14,860 nucleotides of DNA from Thermocaproicibacter sp002397355 (GCA_036830905.1 DAISNS010000050.1:1-14860), one strand, 5' to 3'; counted from the first letter of the stretch, positions 1 through 7,590 are shown. Program-made: numbers and translations. The notes: a model not told the origin generated them from the letters alone.

Positions 1-947
1 AAGGCCAGCGCGGCGACCGGCCAGATCAGCCATGTGGAGTCCCATCTGCGGGAGAGGAAGCTGCAGCCGAGGTAGGCGGCGGTGACGGCCGGCCAGTAGA
101 TGCCTGCGAATCTGTCGATGCGCCGGCGGCTCTCGGTGTTCATCCCCTCGAAGTCGCCCTCGCGCAGCAGCAGATCGAAGCCGCTCTTCTCCGTTCCCGA
201 AGACGCGAAGAGGTAGACCGCGGCCGCGACGAGCGCGAGCAGGAGCGCGGTCAGCATGGTGTCCGCCGCGTCGGAAGAGCCGCTTACGCCCGCCGCGATC
301 ACCGGAACGGGGGAAAGGATGCAGAGCGCGATCCCGGCCGCCGTCTTTGCGGTGCGGCCTTTTTCAAAAGCCAGCCGCTTTTCGCGCACGGCGCCTTCCA
401 CGCCGTACTCGAGCTCGAATTCCTCCGTTTTGAGCGGATCAAACCGCTTTGCGCGCGCTCCGGCGTAGAGGAACAGCACGATCCCCGCCGCGACGATCAG
501 GAGCAGCACCGTTACGCCGACGCCCTCCGCCGCGCTTTCCGTCACGCCGTTTGCCCACGGCGGCTCCGGCATCGCGAGGCCGCTCAGGAAGATCAGCGGC
601 ACGGGGGAGAAAGTGCACAGCAGCGCGCCGAGACCGACCAGCCGGCCTTCCTCCGCCTTGCTTTTCAGGAAGTCGTTCGCCTCCGGCAGCGAAACGAAAC
701 GGCGGTTTTGCGCCTCGTCCTCCGTCGTTTCCGTGTACTCCGTTTGCTCCATGCTGTCCTTCAGCAGGTAATCCGTCGTGACGCCGAAGAGCTTTGCAAG
801 CTCCAGAATCTTGTTGATATCCGGGATACTGGCGGCGCTTTCCCATTTTGAGACGGACTGCCGGGAAACGTTGAGCTTTTCCGCCAGATCTTCCTGGGAC
901 CAGCCGTTTTTCTTCCGCAGGGACTGGATCTTTTCTGCAAGAATCAT
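1..947 (-). CDS. XRE-family (HTH_3) regulator with membrane-spanning C-terminal domain, 3' end outside window
   Basis: Reading leftward from ATG at 947 gives 315 codons without a stop to the window edge, so the C-terminus is missing. A GGGGG Shine-Dalgarno lies about 8 nt upstream. Residues 1-60 form a Cro/C1-type helix-turn-helix: SQEDLAEKLNVSRQSVSKWE at 17-36 holds the two DNA-contacting helices, followed by IPDINKILELAKLFGVTTDYLL. After an acidic linker (about 65-100) there are hydrophobic segments near 103-125, 143-163, 202-222 and 230-249. Two of them share the pattern LC-x2-SPVP-x-I, which suggests an internal duplication of a two-helix unit. Known of the family: such proteins are common in Firmicutes and are usually transcription factors anchored in the membrane; ligand and targets are unknown here. 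It follows recG after 167 nt with a hairpin between them, so it is probably a separate unit. The function is inferred from fold only. Confidence 0.85.
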   Translation of the reverse strand, partial: MILAEKIQSLRKKNGWSQEDLAEKLNVSRQSVSKWESAASIPDINKILELAKLFGVTTDYLLKDSMEQTEYTETTEDEAQNRRFVSLPEANDFLKSKAEEGRLVGLGALLCTFSPVPLIFLSGLAMPEPPWANGVTESAAEGVGVTVLLLIVAAGIVLFLYAGARAKRFDPLKTEEFELEYGVEGAVREKRLAFEKGRTAKTAAGIALCILSPVPVIAAGVSGSSDAADTMLTALLLALVAAAVYLFASSGTEKSGFDLLLREGDFEGMNTESRRRIDRFAGIYWPAVTAAYLGCSFLSRRWDSTWLIWPVAALA

Positions 948-1052
948 AAGAATCCCCCATTCATACTTTGACCGCCGGATGTTTTCCCGGCTCTGCCTGC
1001 CTGCGGATACAAGGATAGCGGAAATTGCGGTTGCGAACCACCAATTCGCCTT

Positions 1053-1090
1053 GAAAATCCCGCAACCGGCGGTTGCATTCCACGATTTTC
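1053..1090 (-). terminator. Possible terminator hairpin downstream of recG
   Basis: Just past the recG stop, the minus strand can form an outer 7-bp stem GAAAATC (1084-1090) with GATTTTC (1053-1059), and inside it a perfect 6-bp stem GCAACC/GGTTGC (1062-1067 with 1071-1076) with a 3-nt loop. The T-rich part (GGGATTTTC) is short, so termination may be weak. The 167-nt gap from 948 to 1114 otherwise holds a second GCGGTTGC copy (1027-1034) and no convincing promoter for the regulator gene. Confidence 0.4.
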
Positions 1091-1114
1091 CGGCGGGAGG
1101 GCGGCGGACGCCGT

Positions 1115-3151
1115 TCACGGGGAGTAGTCGGTGCGGGCAAAAAGCTGCCGCACTTCGGCGCGCAGGCCGCGGTGCTCCGGCAGCTCGAGCGCGGGGTCCC
1201 GCGCCGCGATGGCCTTGGCGGCGTCCTGCGCCTCGCGCAGGCAGTCCATGTCCGTCGCCATGTCGGCGATTTTCAGCGCGGGCAGCCCGTGCTGCCGGTT
1301 CCCGAAGAAATCGCCGGGGCCGCGCAGCCGCAGGTCTTCGTCCGCGATCCGGAAGCCGTCGTTCGTGCCGCACATGATCTTCAGGCGCGCCCGCGACGTT
1401 TCGCTCCGCGCGTCGGAAAGAAGGATGCAGTAAGACTGGCAGCTGCCGCGCCCCACGCGGCCGCGGAGCTGATGCAGCTGCGAAAGGCCGTACCGCTCCG
1501 CGTTCTCCACCATCATGACGGTCGCGTTCGGCACGTCCACGCCGACCTCCACCACGGTGGTGGAGACGAGCACGCTCGTCTCGCCCGCGGCGAAGCGGCG
1601 CATGGCCTCCTCTTTTTCCGCGCCCTTCATGCGTCCGTGCAGGACCGCGGCGGAGCAGCCGGGCAGCCATTTGGCGCGCAGCTTCTGCGCGTACTGCGTC
1701 ACGCTCGCCATGCCGTTTTGGTCTCCGTCGATGGTGGGACAGATGATGTAGCACTGCCTGCCGGCGGCAATCTGATTTTTCAGGAAGCGGAAAATACGCG
1801 GCCGCAGGCTGGAAGAAACCGCGTAGGTCTTGATCTGCCGGCGCCCGGGCGGCAGTTCGTCCAGGACGGAAAGGTCCAGATCGCCGTAGATCATCAGCGC
1901 GAGCGTGCGGGGGATCGGCGTGGCGCTCATCACGAGCAGATGGGGGCCGTCGCCCTTGGCGGCGAGCGCGGCCCTCTGCGCGACGCCGAAGCGGTGCTGC
2001 TCGTCGGTCACGACGAGCGCGAGGCGGCGGAACTCCACGCCCTTCGAGAACAGCGCGTGCGTGCCGACGGCGAGGCCGACGCTGCCGTCCGCCAATCCGC
2101 CGAGGATCTCTTTTTTCCGGGCGGCCGGCGCCGACCCCGTCAGAAGGGCCGTGCGGATGCCTGCCGGCTCGAAAATCGCGCGCAGGGACTCGTAGTGCTG
2201 CTGCGCCAGGATCTCCGTGGGGGCCATCAGCGCGGCCTGAAACCCGTTTTTGGCCGCGCAATAACAGAGAGCCGCCGCCACGGCTGTTTTTCCGGAGCCG
2301 ACGTCGCCCTGTACCAGGCGGTTCATCGCGCGGCCGCTGGCCAGGTCGCCCATCGCCTCCTTCACGGAACGCCGCTGCGCCCCGGTCGGCCGGTAGGGCA
2401 GCAGGGAAAAGAACTCCTCCGTACAGTCGCGCGAAAAGCGGTAACGGCTTTCCCGCACGTTCCTGTTCCGCAGGCCGGAAAGGCCGAGCTGCAGCACGAG
2501 CAGTTCCTCGAAGATCAGCCTGCGCCGTGCGCGGGCCGCGGCTTCCATGTCCGGAGGGAAATGGATGTTCTCCAGCGCTTCCCGCAGGCCGCACAGCGAA
2601 GCCCCGGCGCGCAGACCGGGCGGCAGGGGGTCCCTGACCTCCTCCGGCAGGCGGCGCAGGGCTTCTTTGACCGCGCTGCCGATCGCCCGGCTGGTCAGGC
2701 CCTCCGTCTGGCGGTAGACGGGGCGGATGGGGGGGCAGGCGCCCGCCGGGAAGAATTCTGGCACCGTCATGCCGCGCCGCAGGAAATCCGCCGTGACCTT
2801 TCCGTAAAAAAGGTAGGTTTCCCCTTCCTTCAGCAGCTTCGCCACATAAGGGTTGTTGAAAAAAGTGAGCTCGAAGCTGCTTTCCCCGTCGTCGGCGCGG
2901 CCCTTATAGACCGTCATGCCGCCCCGGACGCGCACGCCGGCCGGGCTCTGCGTCACCGTGGCGCGCACGGCGCACGGTTCGTCCAGCGGAGCGGAGCGGA
3001 TCGGCACGGGGTGGGAGAGGTCTTCGTAGGCGCGCGGGTAAAAGCGAAGCAAAGCGCCGACAGACGGAACGCCGAGCTTCTGGAAAAGCCGGGCGCGCTG
3101 CCTGCCGACGCCTTTGATCGATTGGATTTCCTCACGAAAAAGACTGGCCAT
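1115..3151 (-). CDS. recG: ATP-dependent DNA helicase RecG
   Basis: A full-length 678-residue RecG, matching the usual length of about 680. RecG is a monomeric superfamily 2 helicase/translocase that remodels stalled replication forks and branched recombination intermediates in the cytoplasm. The N-terminal third is the wedge (OB) domain, with a helix-hairpin-helix-like IKGVGRQRARLF near residues 12-23. The motor motifs are intact: Walker A GDVGSGKT at 282-289, DEQH at 383-386 followed by RFG, SAT at 409-411, TVVEVGVDVPNA near 532-543, and QLRGRVGR at 561-568. The ATG start has an AGAGAGGAA Shine-Dalgarno and lies 21 nt after the fakA stop, so both are probably read from the fakA promoter. 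The fakA-recG order is a conserved Firmicute arrangement. No key residue appears to be missing. Confidence 0.97.
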   Translation of the reverse strand: MASLFREEIQSIKGVGRQRARLFQKLGVPSVGALLRFYPRAYEDLSHPVPIRSAPLDEPCAVRATVTQSPAGVRVRGGMTVYKGRADDGESSFELTFFNNPYVAKLLKEGETYLFYGKVTADFLRRGMTVPEFFPAGACPPIRPVYRQTEGLTSRAIGSAVKEALRRLPEEVRDPLPPGLRAGASLCGLREALENIHFPPDMEAAARARRRLIFEELLVLQLGLSGLRNRNVRESRYRFSRDCTEEFFSLLPYRPTGAQRRSVKEAMGDLASGRAMNRLVQGDVGSGKTAVAAALCYCAAKNGFQAALMAPTEILAQQHYESLRAIFEPAGIRTALLTGSAPAARKKEILGGLADGSVGLAVGTHALFSKGVEFRRLALVVTDEQHRFGVAQRAALAAKGDGPHLLVMSATPIPRTLALMIYGDLDLSVLDELPPGRRQIKTYAVSSSLRPRIFRFLKNQIAAGRQCYIICPTIDGDQNGMASVTQYAQKLRAKWLPGCSAAVLHGRMKGAEKEEAMRRFAAGETSVLVSTTVVEVGVDVPNATVMMVENAERYGLSQLHQLRGRVGRGSCQSYCILLSDARSETSRARLKIMCGTNDGFRIADEDLRLRGPGDFFGNRQHGLPALKIADMATDMDCLREAQDAAKAIAARDPALELPEHRGLRAEVRQLFARTDYSP

Positions 3152-3172
3152 GGCTTCCTCTCTCGGGGCCGG

Positions 3173-4843
3173 TCACTCGACGGAGATGATATAGTAGTAA
3201 ACCGGCTGCCCGCCGCAGACAAGCGTGACCTCGATGTCGCTGCCGAGCTTTGCCTTGACCTGGTTCGTCACGTTGTTTGCTTCCTTTTCGCTCACGCCGT
3301 CGCCGTAGATGATCGTGACGAACGACGTGGTGCGGCTTGCCATCATGCGCACGAGGCGCACGCAGACGCGGCTGATGTCGCGGGAACGCTCCACAATCTC
3401 CAGCTTCCCGTTCACCAGCCCCATGATGTCGTTTTTGCGGATCCTGCGCCCGCCGAATTCGGAGTCCCGCGCGGCGTAAGTGACGGTGCCGGTGTTCACG
3501 GAGGAGGCGGCTTCCATCATGGCGACCGTGTTTTCCTCGACGGAAATCTCCGGCTTGTAGGCAAGCATGGCGGAAAGCCCCTCGGGGATGGTCCGGGTGG
3601 GGAGCACGACGACCTTCCTGTCGGTGACGAGCGGCACGGCCTGCTCCGCGGCGAGGATGATGTTTTTGTTGTTCGGCAGCACGACGACGGTTTTCGCCGG
3701 CGTTGCCAGCACGGAGGCAACGATTTCCTGCGTGCTGGGGTTCATCGTCTGCCCGCCGCTGACGACCTGCGCGCACCCGAGGTCCGTAAAAAGGGTTTTC
3801 AGGCCGGGCCCGGCCGCCACGGCGACGAATCCGACGTCGCCCGTCGGTTCCGCAGGCTCCGGGGGAGCGGGTTTCTCCGCCTTTTTCGCCTGCTCGGCTT
3901 CCGCGTTTTTGCGGTGCTGCTCCTTCATGTTGTCGATCTTCACGGTCAGGAGCTGGCCGAACGCCAGCGCGGCCTGCAGCGCGTTGCCGGGGTTGTTCGT
4001 ATGCACGTGGACCTTGATGATCTCGTCGTCGTCCGCCACAAGCACGCAGTCGCCGATGCCCTCGAGGTAAGCGCGCAGCTCGGCGGGGTCTTTCTTGCAG
4101 TCCGCGTCCCTGCCGACGATGAACTCCGTGCAGTAGGCGAAGTGGATCTCCTGGTCGAATTCGGCGGCGGCATTGCGGAAGAAGTCCTCCGTTTCGGTTT
4201 CCTTTTTCTCGGGGGATTTTTCCTCCTGGACGGCAACGCCGTCGCGCAGGACGCTCAGCATGCCCTCGAAGATGAGGCAGAGCCCTTTGCCGCCCGCGTC
4301 CACGACGCCGGCGCGCTTCAGGACGGGCAGAAGCTCCGGCGTCTGCTGCAGCGCTTTCTCGGCCCCGCCGCAGACGGCCTCCCACACCGCGGCGGGCTCC
4401 ACGCCGTCGCCGAGGGCGTTCCGGCCGGCCTCGCACCCCATGCGGGCCACGGTGAGGATGGTGCCCTCCGTCGGTTTCATCACGGCCTTGTAGGCCCCAT
4501 CCACGCCGATGGCCAGCGCGTTGATGAGGTCTTCGCCGGAAGCCGCTTCCTTTCCCTCCAGTCCCTTGGAGAAGCCGCGGAAAAGGATCGAGAGGATGAC
4601 GCCGGAGTTGCCGCGCGCGCCGCGCAGCATCGCGCTGGCGGTGATATGCGCCGTTTCTCCGGCGGAGGAAGTGTCCGATTTTTCCAGCTCGCGCAGCGCG
4701 GAGCCGATGGTCATCGACATATTCGTACCGGTGTCGCCGTCCGGAACGGGGAAGATATTCATGTCGTCGATCTCCGTGCGGTGCTTCATCACATTGTTGG
4801 CTCCTGAAATAATCGCCGTTTTCAGATCGGTTCCGTTAATCAC
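3173..4843 (-). CDS. fakA: Fatty acid kinase catalytic subunit FakA (DAK2/YloV family)
   Basis: A 556-residue protein of the DAK2-domain/YloV family. In Firmicutes FakA, with a DegV-type fatty-acid-binding partner FakB, phosphorylates exogenous fatty acids so that they enter phospholipid synthesis. The N-terminal kinase domain shows the nucleotide/Mg site FPVPDGDTGTN at residues 31-41, with the metal-binding aspartates at 35 and 37. A charged E/K-rich linker precedes a middle domain, and the protein ends with the family's typical GGQPVYYYIISVE. The start is GTG at 4843 with a GGGAG Shine-Dalgarno about 9 nt upstream; no ATG fits better. Promoter and leader lie at 4844-4954, and recG follows after 21 nt. 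The yloU/asp23 gene that often precedes yloV elsewhere is not next to it here, and no fakB is in the window. Confidence 0.93.
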   Translation of the reverse strand: MINGTDLKTAIISGANNVMKHRTEIDDMNIFPVPDGDTGTNMSMTIGSALRELEKSDTSSAGETAHITASAMLRGARGNSGVILSILFRGFSKGLEGKEAASGEDLINALAIGVDGAYKAVMKPTEGTILTVARMGCEAGRNALGDGVEPAAVWEAVCGGAEKALQQTPELLPVLKRAGVVDAGGKGLCLIFEGMLSVLRDGVAVQEEKSPEKKETETEDFFRNAAAEFDQEIHFAYCTEFIVGRDADCKKDPAELRAYLEGIGDCVLVADDDEIIKVHVHTNNPGNALQAALAFGQLLTVKIDNMKEQHRKNAEAEQAKKAEKPAPPEPAEPTGDVGFVAVAAGPGLKTLFTDLGCAQVVSGGQTMNPSTQEIVASVLATPAKTVVVLPNNKNIILAAEQAVPLVTDRKVVVLPTRTIPEGLSAMLAYKPEISVEENTVAMMEAASSVNTGTVTYAARDSEFGGRRIRKNDIMGLVNGKLEIVERSRDISRVCVRLVRMMASRTTSFVTIIYGDGVSEKEANNVTNQVKAKLGSDIEVTLVCGGQPVYYYIISVE

Positions 4844-4925
4844 TTGTCAGCACTCCCTTAGAATGAAGAAACAGCCTCATCAGGCGGGTAGTTTTCATCT
4901 TTTGTATTCTGCCTTATTATTTCGT

Positions 4926-4954
4926 ATTATACCATACCGGGCGTATTGATTCAA
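4926..4954 (-). promoter_or_regulatory. Sigma-A type promoter of fakA-recG
   Basis: On the minus strand there is a -35 TTGAAT (4949-4954), a 17-nt spacer and a perfect -10 TATAAT (4926-4931). Transcription would start near 4919, leaving a leader of about 75 nt before the fakA GTG. It lies directly downstream of the ymdB terminator, in the right place to drive fakA and recG. Confidence 0.85.
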
Positions 4955-4956
4955 TC

Positions 4957-4982
4957 GTAAAATAAGCCCGGCGGACGCCGGG
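4957..4982 (-). terminator. Intrinsic terminator of the rny-ymdB unit
   Basis: The minus strand forms a GC-only 6-bp stem CCCGGC/GCCGGG (4977-4982 with 4967-4972) with a 4-nt loop, followed by CTTATTTTAC. It lies about 58 nt after the ymdB stop and immediately before the fakA promoter, so it separates the two transcription units. Confidence 0.75.
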
Positions 4983-5005
4983 GAAACGGGGGATTCCGGC
5001 TGGAT

Positions 5006-5041
5006 GAATTTCCCGTCCGGGCCGGCTGCGCGCGGGAATTC
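5006..5041 (-). other. Inverted repeat overlapping the ymdB stop codon
   Basis: GAATTTCCCG (5006-5015) and CGGGAATTC (5033-5041) are complementary apart from one bulged base, and the enclosed 17 nt are very GC-rich. The right arm overlaps the ymdB stop codon. No T-tract follows on the minus strand, so it looks like an mRNA 3'-end stem rather than a terminator by itself; the terminator is at 4957-4982. Confidence 0.45.
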
Positions 5042-5810
5042 AGGTGATATACAGGCGCTCCGCGGAAAGGGCTTTTCCGGTGGCGTCGTCGATCTGGAAC
5101 AGCGCGCCGCCGATGCAGCAGGGGCCGCCGGCGGCGAGGTCGAAACGAACCGGCATCTTTGTCCGCATTTTCTGGATGACGAGCTCCGGCTTTACGCCGA
5201 GCACCGAATTCACCGGCCCGGTCATGCCGAGGTCCGTGATGCAGCCGGTGCCGTTGGGCAGCACGCATTCGTCCGCCGTCTGCACGTGGGTGTGCGTGCC
5301 GAACACGGCCGAGACGCGCCCGTCCAGGTACCAGAAAAGCGAGCGCTTTTCCCCCGTCGCCTCCGCGTGGAAATCCACGACGGTGATTTTCGGCATTCCC
5401 TGCGCGAGGATGCGGTCCGCGCAGTCGAAGGGGGACTCCAGGCTCTCCATATACACGACGCCCATCAGGTTGACGACGCCCACCTGCACGCGGCCCATGT
5501 CTACGACGCAGAAGCCGCGGCCGGGCGCCGCCGCGGGGAAGTTCGCCGGCCGCAGCAGGAACTCGCAGGTGTCGTAGGTGTCGTAGCTTTCCCTGCGGCG
5601 GAAGCTGTGGTTCCCGGAGGTGACGACGTCGACGCCGCTGTCCAGCAGGTAACGGACGGAACTGGGCGTCAGGCCGTTGCCGTCGGCGGAATTTTCCCCG
5701 TTGGCGATCACGAGGTCGACGCCCTTCATCTTTTTCAGCGAGGGCAGATGGCTGCGCAGGAAACGGCAGCCGATGCTGCCGACCACGTCGCCGATTGCCA
5801 GAATATTCAC
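5040..5810 (-). CDS. ymdB: YmdB-family metallophosphoesterase (2',3'-cyclic nucleotide phosphodiesterase)
   Basis: 256 residues, close to the roughly 264 of Bacillus subtilis YmdB. The family is a dinuclear-metal phosphoesterase shown in B. subtilis to hydrolyse cyclic nucleotides and to influence biofilm and motility decisions. The ligand set is visible: GD8, E39-N40 in NGEN, N67-H68 in SGNH, H148 in DFHAE, and H173/H175 in GTHTHVQTAD, followed by ITDLGMTGP. I chose the GTG at 5810 because AAGGAG precedes it at a normal distance and the protein then begins MNILAIGDVVGS, as family members do; the open frame extends upstream to 6116 inside rny but shows no homology there. It is directly downstream of rny, the conserved order, with 52 nt and a hairpin between. 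One oddity is SGNHSFRRRE where the B. subtilis protein, from memory, has GNHTWDKKE. Confidence 0.93.
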   Translation of the reverse strand: MNILAIGDVVGSIGCRFLRSHLPSLKKMKGVDLVIANGENSADGNGLTPSSVRYLLDSGVDVVTSGNHSFRRRESYDTYDTCEFLLRPANFPAAAPGRGFCVVDMGRVQVGVVNLMGVVYMESLESPFDCADRILAQGMPKITVVDFHAEATGEKRSLFWYLDGRVSAVFGTHTHVQTADECVLPNGTGCITDLGMTGPVNSVLGVKPELVIQKMRTKMPVRFDLAAGGPCCIGGALFQIDDATGKALSAERLYIT

Positions 5811-5833
5811 GGCGGGCTCCTTTCCAAATGAAA

Positions 5834-5858
5834 GGGGGGAACAGCTTCCTGTCCCCCC
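5834..5858 (-). other. Stem-loop between rny and ymdB
   Basis: Six consecutive G:C pairs (5834-5839 with 5853-5858), one A:T pair, a single bulged base and three more pairs enclose a 4-nt loop. On the minus strand only TTT follows before the ymdB Shine-Dalgarno, so it is more likely a partial attenuator, processing site or stability element between two co-transcribed genes than a full terminator. Confidence 0.6.
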
Positions 5859-5862
5859 GCAC

Positions 5863-7422
5863 TTACTTCGCGTATTCGATCGCGCGGCTCTCGCGGATGA
5901 TATTGACTTTGATCTGTCCGGGATACTCCAGGTCGCTCTCGATTTTTTTGCAGATTTTCTGCGCAAGAAGCACCATCTCGTCGTCGCTGATGACCTCGGG
6001 TTTAACCATGATGCGGATCTCGCGTCCGGCCTGAATGGCGTAGCTGCGCTCGACGCCTTCGAACGAGGAAGCGACCTCCTCCAGCTTTTCCAGACGCTTG
6101 ATGTAGTTCTCCACATTCTCGCGGCGGGCTCCCGGCCTGGCCGCGCTGATGGCGTCGGCGGCCTGCACCAGGCAGGCGGCGACGGTTTTGGCCTCCACGT
6201 CGCCGTGGTGCGCGTGGATGGCGTGGATGACGGCTTCGCTTTCCTTATACTTGCGGGCGTACTCCACGCCGATGTCGACGTGCGAGCCCTCGATCTCGTG
6301 GTCGAGGGCCTTGCCGATGTCGTGCAGCAGCCCCGCCCTGCGGGCGATGGTCGGGTCGATGCCGAGCTCCGAGGCCATCATGCCGGCCAGGTAAGAGACC
6401 TCCAGCGAATGGTCCAGAACGTTCTGGCCGTAGCTGGTGCGGTAGTGCAGCCTGCCGAGCAGCTTGATCAGCTCGGGGTGCAGGCCGTTTACGCCGGCTT
6501 CCAGCGCGGCGCGGTCGCCCTCCTGCTTGATGGTGGCGTCCACCTCGCGGCGTGCCTTTTCGATGGATTCCTCGATGCGGGCGGGATGGATCCGACCGTC
6601 GGCGATCAGGCGTTCCAGCGCGATGCGGGCGACTTCGCGGCGCACCGGCTCGAAGCAGGAAAGGGTGATGGCTTCCGGCGTGTCGTCGATGATCAGGTCC
6701 ACGCCCGTCATCGTCTCGATCGCGCGGATGTTGCGGCCCTCGCGGCCGATGATGCGGCCCTTCATTTCGTCGTTCGGCAGCGGCACGACGGAGATCGTCG
6801 CCTCCGCCACATGGTCCGCGGCACAGCGCTGGATGGCGGTGGAGATGATCTCCCGTGCCGTTTTGTCGGCTTCCTCCCGCGTCTGCTGCTCGTATTCCAT
6901 CAGCTTGACGGCCTTTTCGTGCGTCAGCTCGTTGTCAAGGTTATTGAGCAGATATTCCTTCGCCTGTTCCATGGTGAAGCCCGAAATGCGCTCCAGCACG
7001 TCGAACTGGCTCTTTTTCAGCGCGTCCGCCTCACCCAGGCGGTCCTCCGCCTGTTTGTTTTTGTTGTTGAGAATTTCCTCCTTGGCTTCGAGCCCTTCCA
7101 TTTTTTTGTCCAGCGTTTCCTCTTTCTGCTGGATGCGGCGTTCCTGCCGCTGAACTTCCTTTCTGCGCTCGTTCAGTTCCCTTTCGGACTCGGTTCGCTG
7201 GCGGTGGATTTCGTCTTTCCCCTCCAGGATCGCTTCCTTTTTTTTCGCTTCTCCCGTTTTGATCGCGTCGTTTACGATTCGCTTGGCTTCCTGTTCCGCG
7301 GAACCGATGGTATATTCAGCGGTCTTCTTGCGGTGTTCCACGCCCAGGAAAAAACAGAAAACACCCGCTACGGCCGCGCAAACAACCGCAATGAGGATGC
7401 AGAAAATCAAATCTACCTGCAA
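5863..7422 (-). CDS. rny: Ribonuclease Y
   Basis: 519 residues, the standard RNase Y length. RNase Y is a membrane-anchored endoribonuclease that initiates mRNA decay in many Gram-positive bacteria. Visible in order: an N-terminal transmembrane helix (about 5-27); a long charged coiled coil (about 30-190) rich in E, K, R and Q; a KH RNA-binding motif GRIIGREGRNIRAIE at 222-236; and the HD phosphohydrolase domain with H338 in LDHSLEV and the metal-binding H367-D368 in GLLHDIGKA. The C-terminal region ends with IKVNIIRESRAIEYAK. The start is a TTG at 7422, with a strong AGGAGG 9 nt upstream; no ATG or GTG gives the conserved N-terminal anchor. ymdB is downstream in the same unit. Promoter and a 5'-terminal stem-loop lie at 7493-7551. 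Confidence 0.97.
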   Translation of the reverse strand: MQVDLIFCILIAVVCAAVAGVFCFFLGVEHRKKTAEYTIGSAEQEAKRIVNDAIKTGEAKKKEAILEGKDEIHRQRTESERELNERRKEVQRQERRIQQKEETLDKKMEGLEAKEEILNNKNKQAEDRLGEADALKKSQFDVLERISGFTMEQAKEYLLNNLDNELTHEKAVKLMEYEQQTREEADKTAREIISTAIQRCAADHVAEATISVVPLPNDEMKGRIIGREGRNIRAIETMTGVDLIIDDTPEAITLSCFEPVRREVARIALERLIADGRIHPARIEESIEKARREVDATIKQEGDRAALEAGVNGLHPELIKLLGRLHYRTSYGQNVLDHSLEVSYLAGMMASELGIDPTIARRAGLLHDIGKALDHEIEGSHVDIGVEYARKYKESEAVIHAIHAHHGDVEAKTVAACLVQAADAISAARPGARRENVENYIKRLEKLEEVASSFEGVERSYAIQAGREIRIMVKPEVISDDEMVLLAQKICKKIESDLEYPGQIKVNIIRESRAIEYAK

Positions 7423-7492
7423 ATGCCGGCACCTCCTTCATCAATTTTGCCAATACGGCAATTTAAGCCGGAAAATCATACGGGTAAAAACA

Positions 7493-7512
7493 GATGCGTA
7501 TCATGACGCATC
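7493..7512 (-). promoter_or_regulatory. Stem-loop at the predicted 5' end of the rny mRNA
   Basis: GATGCGT (7493-7499) and ACGCATC (7506-7512) form a perfect 7-bp stem with a 6-nt loop. The predicted transcription start, about 7 nt after the -10 at 7522-7527, falls around 7514-7516, so the mRNA would begin with this hairpin almost at its first nucleotide. About 70 nt then separate it from the rny start. Confidence 0.6.
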
Positions 7513-7521
7513 AGTGAAATA

Positions 7522-7551
7522 ATTGTATTACTTTCGGGGTGCATCTGTCAA
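7522..7551 (-). promoter_or_regulatory. Sigma-A type promoter of rny-ymdB
   Basis: On the minus strand there is a perfect -35 TTGACA (7546-7551), an 18-nt spacer and a -10 TACAAT (7522-7527). It lies about 100 nt upstream of the rny TTG, with no gene between. Confidence 0.85.
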
Positions 7552-7562
7552 GAAATTTACTT

Positions 7563-7590
7563 GACATTCCGCGAAAAGTTCCAGAATGTC
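7563..7590. repeat. 28-bp inverted repeat upstream of the rny promoter
   Basis: GACATTC (7563-7569) and GAATGTC (7584-7590) are perfect complements 14 nt apart, centred about 30 bp upstream of the rny -35 box. An 8-base A run (7593-7600) adjoins it. It could be a protein-binding site or an RNA hairpin of the upstream unit; neither is demonstrated. Confidence 0.35.

Noticed and set aside
1073..4807. A 1244-codon plus-strand open frame opposite recG and fakA
   Set aside because: It is antisense to two complete, motif-rich genes and composed of low-complexity R/A/G/H-rich sequence; long open antisense frames are expected from the third-position GC bias of these genes.
5677..7506. A 609-codon plus-strand frame opposite ymdB and rny
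   Set aside because: It is the antisense shadow of RNase Y and YmdB, with no recognisable domain and no ribosome site.
7561..7590. A plus-strand TTGACA at 7561-7566 as a promoter
   Set aside because: The best -10 at normal spacing (GAATGT) is poor and no rightward gene follows.
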